A stretch of 64,000 nucleotides of DNA from Putridiphycobacter roseus (lineage in GTDB: Bacteria > Bacteroidota > Bacteroidia > Flavobacteriales_D > Crocinitomicaceae): assembly GCF_003234935.1 (NCBI RefSeq), contig NZ_QKSB01000003.1, forward strand, positions 62,001-126,000, written 5' to 3'. A model generated the notes under the pieces. The model saw only the letters and a list, made by a program, of their open reading frames with translations, searched no databases and was not told the DNA's origin. Numbering within the stretch: position 1 is the stretch's first letter; every line of letters begins with the position of its first letter. Shown here piece after piece: positions 53,018-61,251 of this stretch. A program made the translations under genes and the position numbers.

Positions 53018-53830
53018 TTACAAACCAAAATGATTGACAGGACCATTTCCCTGACCTAAAGTCCTATTTTTCCCTTGTAATATGGCTTGGTTAACATAAG
53101 CACATCCTTTTTTAACAGCAGTTTCCAAATTATTTCCTTGACTTAAAAAAGCGGCTATACTAGAAGATAATGTACAGCCTGTGCCATGGGTATTTTTAGT
53201 ATCAACCCAAGGATTTTTAATTTCAATAATTATATCTTGGTCTATCAAATAAAGCAAATCAGTAATACAGTTTAATTGGGGATTTAAATGTCCGCCTTTT
53301 AATAAAACAGAAGTTTTATAAAGTTTTCCGATTGCAATTGCCGAAGCTTCAAGGTTGGCTTTGTCAATAGGTTGTCCCAATAGAATTACTGCTTCTGGAA
53401 TATTTGGGGTAATTAAACATGCTTCTGGCAAAAATAATTTCAAGTTTTCTATTGCTTCTGAGGTAATTAGTTGATCTCCTGATGTGGCTACCATTACCGG
53501 ATCAATGACTATATTTTTACATGGATATTTCTTGAGTTTTAAAGCGACGGCCTTAATTACTGCTGGTGAATGTAACATACCTATTTTAATCGCTCCAAAA
53601 GCGATATCACTTAATACAGCTTCTAATTGTTTTTCAATGTGTGGAACAGGAATTGGGTGTATATCAAAAACGCCTAATGTGTTTTGTGCTGTGGTGGCCG
53701 TGATTACGGAAGCAGCATAAGCACCACAAGCAGAAATACTTTTTATATCTGCCTGAATACCTGCGCATCCTCCAGAGTCACTTCCAGCAATAGTTAATAC
53801 ACTATTGTATCTTTTTTTTATATTTTCCAT
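53018..53830 (-). CDS. thiD: Hydroxymethylpyrimidine/phosphomethylpyrimidine kinase
   Basis: A 270-residue ribokinase-fold enzyme. TIAGSDSGGCAGIQADIK at the start, VIDPVMVATSGDQL in the middle and HGTGCTLSSSIAA near 215 are diagnostic of ThiD. It phosphorylates HMP to HMP-P and HMP-PP with ATP for thiamine assembly. Last gene of the thiM-thiE-tenA-thiD unit, its start overlapping tenA by 13 bases. It supplies the pyrimidine half for ThiE. Confidence 0.93.
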   Translation of the reverse strand: MENIKKRYNSVLTIAGSDSGGCAGIQADIKSISACGAYAASVITATTAQNTLGVFDIHPIPVPHIEKQLEAVLSDIAFGAIKIGMLHSPAVIKAVALKLKKYPCKNIVIDPVMVATSGDQLITSEAIENLKLFLPEACLITPNIPEAVILLGQPIDKANLEASAIAIGKLYKTSVLLKGGHLNPQLNCITDLLYLIDQDIIIEIKNPWVDTKNTHGTGCTLSSSIAAFLSQGNNLETAVKKGCAYVNQAILQGKNRTLGQGNGPVNHFGL

Positions 53831-54471
53831 GCTTCTTTCTTAAAGGCGCTATCCCAAAATAACCATTCTAGTTTAGTTGATTTTGTAAAGGACAATTCCA
53901 TATTGTTTAATGTTTCCTTGTCAGCACTTTGTGCATATTTATTGGTAATTGCAATGGCTTTGTTGACTGAGTTTTCAAAATCGATACCACCATATGTATC
54001 TATCCACGATTGATATGGATTGTTTGCTTGCTCATTTTGATTTGCTTGAATGTAATCACCTATCTCTTTATAGACCGTAAAACAAGGCAGTACTGCTGCG
54101 AGTCCCTCCGATAGTGAGTGGTTGGCAGTAATTCGAGCTAAATAACTGGTATAAAGTTCGCAAGTAGGAGATGGGACAGTGTTAAAGGCTAGGTCTTTGA
54201 TGTAGGTTTTGTGCAGTGCATCCTCTACTGCTAAGATACCTGTTGCGGCATCTAAAAAAAATTGTGTTTCTTCCACAGCATGACATTTAATGCCAACAGT
54301 GGCCAAAACCTTTTTATATTCAGCTAAGTAAAGTGCATCCTGATTGATGTAAAATTGAAAGACGTCTTTTGGTAATGAGCCCGCTATTAAACCTTTAATA
54401 AAGGGATGGTTTTTTATTTCATGGACAATGTTGTCGGTGTTTTCTCTTACTTGTTTAAACCAGTCTGACAT
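53818..54471 (-). CDS. tenA: TenA aminopyrimidine aminohydrolase
   Basis: A 217-residue TenA. Active-site elements are present: Asp in FYINQDALYLAEY near residue 45, the nucleophilic Cys in AVLPCFTVY near 135 and Glu in KLEWLFWDSAF near 204. It salvages thiamine breakdown products by converting aminopyrimidine to HMP, which ThiD then phosphorylates. It overlaps thiE upstream by 25 bases and thiD downstream by 13, so the genes are translationally linked. No de novo HMP synthase gene (thiC) is near. Confidence 0.92.
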   Translation of the reverse strand: MSDWFKQVRENTDNIVHEIKNHPFIKGLIAGSLPKDVFQFYINQDALYLAEYKKVLATVGIKCHAVEETQFFLDAATGILAVEDALHKTYIKDLAFNTVPSPTCELYTSYLARITANHSLSEGLAAVLPCFTVYKEIGDYIQANQNEQANNPYQSWIDTYGGIDFENSVNKAIAITNKYAQSADKETLNNMELSFTKSTKLEWLFWDSAFKKEAWKI

Positions 54472-55091
54472 ATTATTTCTTTTAATTGTTTTGTTGCTGC
54501 TGTTGGGCTTTCTGCCTTTGAAATAGCTGATATTACGGCAATTCCATTGGCTCCATTTAACATGACTTTCCCAGTATTATCCTTATTTATTCCACCAATG
54601 CAAACAATGGGGTTTGTAAATATCTTCCTGATCTCAACTAAGCCATTTATTCCTAGTGGTGAGGCCAAGTTTTCTATTTTACTACTGGTGGAAAATACAG
54701 GAGATATACCAATATAGTCTACGTCCGATAATTGAGCGGTAATAGCTTGTTGCTTGTTGCTCACGGAGCTTCCTATAATCTTGTTTGGACCCATTAATTT
54801 TCTGACAACTTCCTTGGGTAGGTCATTTTCTCCAATGTGTAAACCTGCTGCGGCAACAGCCAATGCAATGTCAACCCTGTCATTAATAATTAATGGAACT
54901 TTGTAAGTGTCACATAGCGTCTTAGCTTTTACAGCACGTAGATAAAAGTGAAGCGTGTCGAGCGTTTTTTCTCTCAGTTGAATAATGGTAGCGCCACCTT
55001 TTAAAGCGCTTTCTAAAATTGAAAAGAAAGCAGTATCGTCACCAATGCGATCATCAGTGACAAACATTAATGAGTAATCTATTTTAATCAT
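54447..55091 (-). CDS. thiE: Thiamine phosphate synthase
   Basis: A 214-residue TIM-barrel enzyme. Motifs QLREKTLD, LIINDRVDIALA, GLHIGENDLP, IGSSVSN, DYIGISPVFST and CIGGINKDN follow the ThiE order. The usual HxGQxD reads HIGEND here, a conservative change. It joins HMP-PP and thiazole phosphate to form thiamine phosphate. It overlaps thiM by 8 bases and tenA by 25. Confidence 0.93.
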   Translation of the reverse strand: MIKIDYSLMFVTDDRIGDDTAFFSILESALKGGATIIQLREKTLDTLHFYLRAVKAKTLCDTYKVPLIINDRVDIALAVAAAGLHIGENDLPKEVVRKLMGPNKIIGSSVSNKQQAITAQLSDVDYIGISPVFSTSSKIENLASPLGINGLVEIRKIFTNPIVCIGGINKDNTGKVMLNGANGIAVISAISKAESPTAATKQLKEIICQTGLNK

Positions 55092-55875
55092 TTAACTTAA
55101 GCTTTGCTTTTATTGTCGTTTCGTTCAGTAGGTAAAGTGCATCTATAAAGTTGACTTGGAAGCTACCAGGTCCCTTGGATGCACTTGCAGCCATGTCACC
55201 AGCTATACCCATTATACCCATACCTGCTATTGCCGCAGTATGCATGTCGTTTTCAACCGCAATACAAGCACCAACAATTGCAGTAGCTGTGCAGCCCATA
55301 CCTGTAATTTTCGACATCAATGGACTACCGTTTTCTATGGTCGAAATTTTGTCACCTGTGATGATATAATCAATGGCTCCACTAATAATAACGGTATTGT
55401 TTAATTTTTTTGATAATTCAATCCCCCCAGCAACCGCATCTTGTCCATCCATGCTGCTATCCACTCCTTTTGAGATGCTTGCTAATTGTGCCAATGCCAT
55501 TATTTCTGAAGCATTGCCTCGAATGACATCAGGTGTAGCTGATTTTATTAATATTTGTGCTGTCTCCATTCTGTATTTAGAAGCTCCTACACCAACAGGG
55601 TCAAATATAAAAGGGGTGCCGGATGTTTTTGCTTTTTTTACCGCCATTATCATACTCTCGACCCATTTTTTACTCAAGGTCCCCATATTGATTACTAATG
55701 ATGATGAAATGGAAACAATATCCTCTACTTCTTCAATTGCATGCGCCATTACAGGAGAGGCACCAATTGCCAACAAACCATTAGCCGTATTATTCATTAC
55801 TACATAATTGGTAATATTATGGACTAAAGGGCTTTTCGTTCTAATTAAATCAAGTATCGTTGCTGTGTTATTCAT
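55084..55875 (-). CDS. thiM: Hydroxyethylthiazole kinase
   Basis: A 263-residue kinase. NITNYVVMNNTANGLLAIGASPVM at the start, FDPVGVGASKYR, the RGNASEIMAL element and GMGCTATAIVGA near 200 are typical of ThiM. It phosphorylates the thiazole alcohol for ThiE. First gene of a four-gene salvage unit with overlapping reading frames. A TAAATTTG -7 box stands 46 bases upstream. No TPP riboswitch was recognised in the leader. Confidence 0.93.
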   Translation of the reverse strand: MNNTATILDLIRTKSPLVHNITNYVVMNNTANGLLAIGASPVMAHAIEEVEDIVSISSSLVINMGTLSKKWVESMIMAVKKAKTSGTPFIFDPVGVGASKYRMETAQILIKSATPDVIRGNASEIMALAQLASISKGVDSSMDGQDAVAGGIELSKKLNNTVIISGAIDYIITGDKISTIENGSPLMSKITGMGCTATAIVGACIAVENDMHTAAIAGMGIMGIAGDMAASASKGPGSFQVNFIDALYLLNETTIKAKLKLND

Positions 55876-55920
55876 AAGCTTAGGTTGTACTTAGGTGTAA
55901 ATGCCACTAAAAGCATCTTT

Positions 55921-55928
55921 CAAATTTA
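55921..55928 (-). promoter_or_regulatory. -7 box of the thi operon
   Basis: On the minus strand TAAATTTG matches TAnnTTTG, 46 bases before the thiM start. No clear TTG -33. Confidence 0.45.
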
Positions 55929-56236
55929 AGAATTCTATAAATGAACCAGCACCATTTAGTGTAGTTTTATTATCGACTTTGTACTGCCAATTTTAAATGT
56001 TATTAATGAAATTTTTAACCTCCACAACTAAAAAGTAGTACACTTAAATTATTGAAGTCGGTTTACATGGGTTTTGTGTTAAATAAACTTAATTAAAATA
56101 TGGCTTTTTCACCACCTAATTCCCTTATTAAAAACACAAAACGCTTTGCTGAGGATGTTAAGTGTAGTGTTCATAATGTGAACGGTATTTAGTAGTGTTT
56201 TACTATCGTTTTTAGCCCTGATAATTAAAAAAAGGA

Positions 56237-56268
56237 CATAGGCAACCTATGCTATTTACCGACGTTTG
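56237..56268 (+). promoter_or_regulatory. Inverted repeat and -7-like element before type B T9SS gene
   Basis: CATAGG-CAA-CCTATG (56237-56251) is a perfect 6-bp inverted repeat. GACGTTTG (56261-56268) differs from TAnnTTTG only at the first base. The repeat could be an operator in the promoter or an RNA hairpin. Confidence 0.4.
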
Positions 56269-56287
56269 CTAGAAAAACAGACATAAA

Positions 56288-57424
56288 ATGAAACGAATTA
56301 CAATCCTTACGCTACTATTTTTTATCAGCAGTTATACAAAACTTTCTGCTGCAATAGTCTATACCGATATCAATGACGTTACACTACAAATTGGCGGTGC
56401 GATTGATATAGATTTTGATGGAGATGGCTTACCTGAGTTTACTTTTGAGGACCAAGGTTTTGGTGGACAAGTTGAACCAGGTGTAATTTTTAACAATGTG
56501 AATGAGCACTTCACAACTGTCAGTTTAGCAGAATGGGACGTAATACAGGGAGTTCCGTTAAATACTACCATAGATATGAATAGCAATTGGTTCGATCAAG
56601 GAGATGCTTATGTCGATCCAGGTTGGGGAACGACCCTATTTCCAACAACTGACACTTATATTGGCGCATCATTTGAGGTTGGCGGTAATACGCATTACGG
56701 TTGGATATTTGTCAACTGGGATGGTAATGGTACATTTGTGATCAAGAGTTATGCTTATGAAACGGATAATAATACCCCCATTTTAGCAGGGGCAACCAAT
56801 GCGAATACTAATGTAATGGTCAATAGCATTACTTTGAGCACGGCAAACGGAGAAACTACCGTTGCTGTTGGAGATGATTTACAGGTGAGTGCAGCAATTT
56901 TACCATTGAATGCGAGTAATACTGATGTAACATGGACCATAGTCAATGGAAGTGGTACAGCAACAATTGATGCCAATGGATTATTGAGCGCCTTAACCTT
57001 AGGAACCATAACTGTTGTTGCAACAGCCAATGACGGTTCGGGGATTACTGCACAAATTCAAATCAACATCACAGAAGTTACTCCAATAGTTGATAATGGA
57101 AATACCGATCCAATTTTAGATCCTGGTTCCCCTTTAAGCGAGGTAGAGAGTTCGGTAATTTATGTGCCATCTGTTTTTACGCCAAATGCTGGAAACATTA
57201 ATAAAACCTTTGAAGTGATTGCCGATAATATTGAAGACTTTAAAATGATTATTTATAACCGCTGGGGAGAAGTAGTTTATGTTTCTTACGACCAACGAGT
57301 GGCTTGGGACGGTTCTTATGCAGGCCGTTCTAATCCAAACGAAATGTATGTTTGGAAAATTAACTACAGAGATGCTAAGGGTCAAAAAAATGAAATAATT
57401 GGACAGGTCTTGGTGTTGATATGA
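56288..57424 (+). CDS. Secreted T9SS type B (gliding-motility C-terminal) protein with Ig-like domain
   Basis: A 378-residue secreted protein with a signal peptide (about 1-22). A polar domain (25-170) contains DIDFDGDGLPEFTF, a Ca-binding-like Asp-rich loop, and the HYGWIFVNWDG segment common in secreted Bacteroidota proteins. A bacterial Ig-like (Big_2) domain spans about 176-265. The tail (about 290-378) has VPSVFTPNAG, IYNRWGEVVY and W.I.Y.D..G, the type B (CHU_C) T9SS sorting signal. It is exported by T9SS, probably to the cell surface. Role unknown. Confidence 0.85.
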   Translation: MKRITILTLLFFISSYTKLSAAIVYTDINDVTLQIGGAIDIDFDGDGLPEFTFEDQGFGGQVEPGVIFNNVNEHFTTVSLAEWDVIQGVPLNTTIDMNSNWFDQGDAYVDPGWGTTLFPTTDTYIGASFEVGGNTHYGWIFVNWDGNGTFVIKSYAYETDNNTPILAGATNANTNVMVNSITLSTANGETTVAVGDDLQVSAAILPLNASNTDVTWTIVNGSGTATIDANGLLSALTLGTITVVATANDGSGITAQIQINITEVTPIVDNGNTDPILDPGSPLSEVESSVIYVPSVFTPNAGNINKTFEVIADNIEDFKMIIYNRWGEVVYVSYDQRVAWDGSYAGRSNPNEMYVWKINYRDAKGQKNEIIGQVLVLI

Positions 57425-57463
57425 TAGGTGTTTGTTGGAGCGCTTGCGCGGGCTTCAATCAAG

Positions 57464-58159
57464 TTATTCAAATAAATCTAGGGTAGGGAGTTGACGCCAT
57501 TGCATCATGATGCGTTTTACGTCAAACTTAATGTCTGAGCGAATCTCCTTTTTTCCTTTGCCTTTTCCAAATTGCGTGTCATAATTGGTTTCCATGTGAC
57601 GGATGTGCGCCTCAACAGCCAAATCAATCATTTGCTTGTCAAACTTCTTTGCATTTGCCGTTCTTCCAACCCTGCCACTGTGTTTTTCACAGGCATGTTC
57701 GGCAATTTTAAACTCTCTTCCTTTGGGACAAGAATGATAGACTTCACGAATGGCTATTGCAAAGTCATTGATGTATATTTTATCTTGCTTTTCACGGGTA
57801 ATGGCTGCTTTTTCATTTTTCTGGTCACGTACTTTTTGATCAGCAGCACATTCTATCTTCGCTTTTTCAATGGCGGCAGCTTCTACATATTGTCCCTTTC
57901 GTTCGTATCGTTTACGGCGTTGATTCCAGGTAAGTAAAACACCACATTTATCGGAATGCTTTTTTGAACGCCTGGTCATGGCAGCGTTTCCTGGAGGCAA
58001 CAAGGTGTAGTCTACAAAGTCAGAACAAGCAAAACAGGTACCTCTCGATTTTTCTGTTTCCCCTACAAATGCTTTCCCAAGTGGAATGGAAGTGTTGCAT
58101 TTTTTGCATTTTAATTTTTCCCTTTTAGTCAGGTAGATATTTTGCGATTCAGTGGCCAA
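57464..58159 (-). CDS. DUF2293 protein with N-terminal Cys-rich segment
   Basis: A 231-residue soluble protein. Two Cys pairs (KCKKCNTS and CFACSDF) near 16-43 form a likely zinc-binding site. A basic helical region follows (about 60-130), and the C-terminal part (about 130-215) shows HSCPKGRE, AEHACEKHSGRVGRTANAK and AHIRHMETNYD, the DUF2293 pattern. High Lys/Arg content suggests nucleic-acid binding. Function not established. Confidence 0.8.
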   Translation of the reverse strand: MATESQNIYLTKREKLKCKKCNTSIPLGKAFVGETEKSRGTCFACSDFVDYTLLPPGNAAMTRRSKKHSDKCGVLLTWNQRRKRYERKGQYVEAAAIEKAKIECAADQKVRDQKNEKAAITREKQDKIYINDFAIAIREVYHSCPKGREFKIAEHACEKHSGRVGRTANAKKFDKQMIDLAVEAHIRHMETNYDTQFGKGKGKKEIRSDIKFDVKRIMMQWRQLPTLDLFE

Positions 58160-58224
58160 ATTCTTGTGTTTTTTTTCAAAAATAAACCTTTAATTAAATC
58201 TGAAGTGCTCCACTGAGTAATATT

Positions 58225-58563
58225 TTATTGATTTTCAAAATTTGCAGCTGTAACATGTCCCCATTCCGCTATGGATTGAATTAAGGGGATTAAGGTTTTT
58301 CCCAAATCAGTCAAGGAATATTCTACTTTTAATGGTGGTTTAGATGTGTATACCTTTCTTTTTACAATACCGTCTTCCTCTAATGTTTTTAATTGCAAAC
58401 TCAAAGTTCGTTCAGTTACGGTTGGCATCATTTTTCTCAATTCATTATACCTTAAAGTTTCCGCTATCAAATGAAACAAAATGACTGTTTTCCATTTTCC
58501 ACCTATCACACCCATTGTCAAGCTCGCACAACAAGGGTATTCTTTTCCGTTAAATTTATGCAT
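58225..58563 (-). CDS. HxlR-family transcriptional regulator
   Basis: A 112-residue winged-helix regulator. GVIGGKWKTVILFHL, the RYNELRKMMP..TERTLSLQLKTLEEDGIV recognition segment and VEYSLTDLGKTL identify HxlR. Cys11 and Cys12 lie just before the first helix, where redox-sensing relatives (YodB, HypR) have their sensor Cys. It is divergent from a nitroreductase gene. ACTAT-N7-ATAGT inverted repeats lie between the two, so it probably represses both itself and the nitroreductase until electrophile or quinone stress. Confidence 0.9.
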   Translation of the reverse strand: MHKFNGKEYPCCASLTMGVIGGKWKTVILFHLIAETLRYNELRKMMPTVTERTLSLQLKTLEEDGIVKRKVYTSKPPLKVEYSLTDLGKTLIPLIQSIAEWGHVTAANFENQ

Positions 58564-58636
58564 TTCCTATGTTATTATTAAAGCCCATATTTACTATAGT
58601 TTCTTGCGAAGATAAGTTACTATATTTAACAATACA

Positions 58637-58653
58637 ACTATATTTTTTATAGT
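58637..58653. promoter_or_regulatory. HxlR operator candidate 1
   Basis: ACTAT-N7-ATAGT, perfect 5-bp arms extended by A/T to AACTATA/TATAGTT. It lies upstream of the hxlR start, near a minus-strand -7-like TATCTTCG (58614-58607). An overlapping ACTATAGT is at 58593-58600. Confidence 0.5.
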
Positions 58654-58752
58654 TAGATAAAAATAATCTTAAATCCTGAATATCATAAAATTGTATTTTT
58701 TAGAATGCTACTATCATTTATGACCGTTATTGCATAATAAATATACTATATA

Positions 58753-58779
58753 TACATTTGTCACTATAATTAGGATAGT
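58753..58779 (+). promoter_or_regulatory. Nitroreductase promoter with HxlR operator candidate 2
   Basis: The -7 box TACATTTG (58753-58760) is followed at once by ACTAT-N7-ATAGT (58763-58779), which covers the expected transcription start. This is a classic repressor position. The ATG is at 58800. Confidence 0.6.
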
Positions 58780-58799
58780 ATAAAATTAAAACAATAAAA

Positions 58800-59459
58800 A
58801 TGAACTTAAAAGAAACATTAAACTGGCGATATACCACCAAGGCGTATGATCCTACCAAAAAGATTACAGGTAAGGACATGGAGGAAATAAAAAACTTATT
58901 AAGGATGAGTCCTTCGAGTACCAACTTACAGCCTTGGCATTTTATTATTGCAGAAACAAAAGAAGGAAAAGAGCGCATTACAAAAGGAACGGAAGAAAAT
59001 TTCAATTTTAATACGCCAAAAATCTTAGATGCTTCAGCTGTAGTTTTATTTTGTGCGAGAACAAGTGCTGATGATAGTTATATGAAGCACTTATTAGACG
59101 TGGAGGATAAAGACGGTAGATATCCAAACGAAGAGATAAAAAAAGGGACATTCGGGGGACGAAAGTTATTTGCTGATATGCACCAATATGATTTAAAAGA
59201 CCTGCAGCATTGGATGGAAAAACAAGTGTATTTGAATATTGGACAATTCTTGTTGGGAGTTGGTAGTTTAGGAATTGACGCAACGCCAATGGAAGGAATT
59301 GATGTAAAAGCGTTGGACCAAGAATTTGGGTTGAGAGCAAAAGGTTATACCGCCTTAGTTGCAGTCTCTTTAGGTTACAGATCAGATTCTGATTTTAACG
59401 CAACAGACAAAACGCCAAAATCGAGATTACCACAGCACGAAACAATGACTATAATATAA
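58800..59459 (+). CDS. NAD(P)H-dependent nitroreductase (NfsB-like)
   Basis: A 219-residue flavoenzyme. The NWRYTTKAYDP start and SPSSTNLQPWHFIIAE, then a late GYRSD..A...K.R segment, match the oxygen-insensitive nitroreductase family (NfsB/YodC-like), which uses FMN and NAD(P)H to reduce nitro groups and quinones. It is divergent from the HxlR regulator and starts a unit with a membrane protein four bases downstream. Induction by quinone-like stress is inferred from the operator layout. Confidence 0.92.
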   Translation: MNLKETLNWRYTTKAYDPTKKITGKDMEEIKNLLRMSPSSTNLQPWHFIIAETKEGKERITKGTEENFNFNTPKILDASAVVLFCARTSADDSYMKHLLDVEDKDGRYPNEEIKKGTFGGRKLFADMHQYDLKDLQHWMEKQVYLNIGQFLLGVGSLGIDATPMEGIDVKALDQEFGLRAKGYTALVAVSLGYRSDSDFNATDKTPKSRLPQHETMTII

Positions 59460-59463
59460 TAAA

Positions 59464-59886
59464 ATGGGAACGACAATGAAAAACTCTAAAATTCCAATCT
59501 GGGTAAATATAATGCAGGTTATTTTAACGCTTATCATGCTGGGACAAGTGTACATGTATTTCTTTAACCACCAGATGATGGTAGATGCTGGGATGGCTGT
59601 CGAAGGCGTTCCCACATTAAATCTTATTTATGAAATGGGCGCCAGAACTTTAGTAATGGCAATTGCTGCTATCTACGTTTTAATTACCCAAGACCCAAAG
59701 CAATTTTTAGTGGTATTATTCATGAATGTATTCAGAGAAGGTTTCGAAACAATCATTGATCCATTATTTCCATTAATAAATGCGCCCGCTTCCCCTATGG
59801 TTGATTTTTGGACACACATAGTGATTGTTGCTGTAGAAGTATGGGCATTAATTACCGTGCTTAAAATCACAAGAAAAAGTAATTAA
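59464..59886 (+). CDS. Membrane protein (140 aa) linked to nitroreductase
   Basis: A 140-residue protein with four hydrophobic helices (about 10-32, 50-72, 75-95 and 112-132). I do not recognise the family with certainty; it resembles small four-helix proteins such as the DoxX-like group in layout only. It begins four bases after the nitroreductase stop, so it should be co-expressed under the HxlR candidate. An alternative start is the ATG at 59476. Confidence 0.68.
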   Translation: MGTTMKNSKIPIWVNIMQVILTLIMLGQVYMYFFNHQMMVDAGMAVEGVPTLNLIYEMGARTLVMAIAAIYVLITQDPKQFLVVLFMNVFREGFETIIDPLFPLINAPASPMVDFWTHIVIVAVEVWALITVLKITRKSN

Positions 59887-60143
59887 ATTTTTAGTGATAA
59901 AATAATAGTTTTTGTGTTATTGGGGTAAGTAAACATTTTACAATGTGCGCTAACCCAGGCCCCAAATCACAAAATCCTACAAAAATTACTACTAAGAAAA
60001 CAAAAGTATTAAATGTTGTCAACTATTTTGGAGCGACTTAAAAATCGGTGTATAACATTTCTGCAGCTATCAAAATTGTTGCTTACACCAGCACAAATGG
60101 CAGTTTAATGCTTGATTGACCGGATTAAAAGAAGGATAAAAGT

Positions 60144-60959
60144 ATGCTAAAGACAATAATAATTACCGGTAGTACGGATGGTATAGGGAAATTAGCCGCT
60201 ATTAAATTAGCGTCCGAAGGACATACCATTTATATCCATGGAAGAAATGAAGCAAAAGTAAATGCTGTAATCGCTGAAATCATAACAATTTCAAATAACC
60301 AAAATATTAAAGGATTGGTTGCTGATTTTTCAGATCTAAAAGCGGTTTCAGTAATGGCAGAACAGGTTAAAAAAGAGATTGCTAAAGTAGATGTTTTGAT
60401 TAATAATGCGGGGGTTTTCAAAAGTAAAACTACGCGAAATAAAAATGGCCTAGACGTTAGAATGGTGGTCAATTATTTAGCACCATATGTGTTAACCAAT
60501 GCCATTTTACCAAGTTTAAAACAAGCTGAATCACCTAGAATTATCAATTTAAGTTCTGCAGCTCAAGCAACAGTTAGTGAGTCTGTTCTGTTTGGAAAAA
60601 AGTCGGTTTCTGAAAACGATTCCTATGCCCAAAGTAAATTAGCGCTAACCATGTGGAGTTACTACCTCGCGCAACATGAACCAACCATAAATGTAATTGC
60701 GGTAAATCCAGGTTCCTTGCTAAACACAAAGATGGTGAAGGAGGCTTTCGATCACCATTGGTCACCTGCTGAAAAAGGAGGATCAATTTTAGTCGATTTA
60801 GCATGCTCTGAAAACTATAAAAATGATTCGGGAAAGTATTTTGATAATGACAAAGGGGAAGTGAAAGGTCAATTTTCAATGGCGCATGAAGATACTTATG
60901 ATGAAGCTAAAGTAGAGAAGCTTGTGGGCCTGACAGCTTTACTTTTATCAGAATTGTAG
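60144..60959 (+). CDS. Short-chain dehydrogenase/reductase
   Basis: A 271-residue SDR enzyme. The NAD(P)-binding TGSTDGIG (8-15), INNAGVF near 91, the catalytic Ser in NLSSAAQ and the YAQSK Tyr/Lys pair are present. The substrate cannot be told; the HGRNEAKV after the first strand hints at NADP preference. It stands alone, 257 bases after the nitroreductase unit, and could act on carbonyl products of the same stress, but no shared operator was seen. Confidence 0.88.
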   Translation: MLKTIIITGSTDGIGKLAAIKLASEGHTIYIHGRNEAKVNAVIAEIITISNNQNIKGLVADFSDLKAVSVMAEQVKKEIAKVDVLINNAGVFKSKTTRNKNGLDVRMVVNYLAPYVLTNAILPSLKQAESPRIINLSSAAQATVSESVLFGKKSVSENDSYAQSKLALTMWSYYLAQHEPTINVIAVNPGSLLNTKMVKEAFDHHWSPAEKGGSILVDLACSENYKNDSGKYFDNDKGEVKGQFSMAHEDTYDEAKVEKLVGLTALLLSEL

Positions 60960-61251
60960 CTTTTTTTTTGATTAGATTAGTACTATGAAAAATAAGTATG
61001 CTATTTTCAAGCCTTAAGAACAAAAGGAGGGACGCATCAATTTTCCTATCTTATTAAATATATAAAGTCAGTGCGGATAAAAAAGGAGTGTTAAACAGTA
61101 CATGCTGCTCCATTTTATAGATTACTATCATTTATCCCCCTCAATGGGGCATCCTGCGGAAAGAAGAATTTTATCTGTTTAACATTTGGTCCGCAGCAGG
61201 CATTCAAAATAGGAGTAGAGCACGCGTAATAAAAGCTTTTACAAGCAGATA

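Larger units (their letters stand above)
55876..56287. other. Divergent intergenic region, thiM / type B T9SS gene
   Basis: 412 bases. Holds the thi operon -7 box (55921-55928, minus strand) and, near the right end, a perfect CATAGG-CAA-CCTATG inverted repeat (56237-56251) followed by a GACGTTTG -7-like element. The middle shows no ORF or riboswitch I can support. Confidence 0.55.

Noticed and set aside
53038..53062. TGACCTAAAGTCC near the 3' end of thiD as a stress box
   Set aside because: The arms are one base further apart than in the real boxes, it lies inside a gene and no -7 element follows.
55373..55807. 144-codon ORF opposite thiM
   Set aside because: A shadow of a clear thiM gene; the product has low-complexity hydrophobic composition and no motif.
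55876..56287. TPP riboswitch before thiM
   Set aside because: The conserved CUGAGA and ACC-CUUUGAACCUGAUC-type segments are not visible on the minus strand. A covariance-model search would settle it.
57572..57937. 121-codon ORF opposite the DUF2293 gene
   Set aside because: Opposite-strand shadow of a protein with recognisable motifs; no promoter of its own.
61140..61200. CTGCGGA...TCCGCAG inverted repeat between the SDR and beta-barrel genes
   Set aside because: A 7-bp stem with a loop over 30 bases and no T run; not distinguishable from chance.
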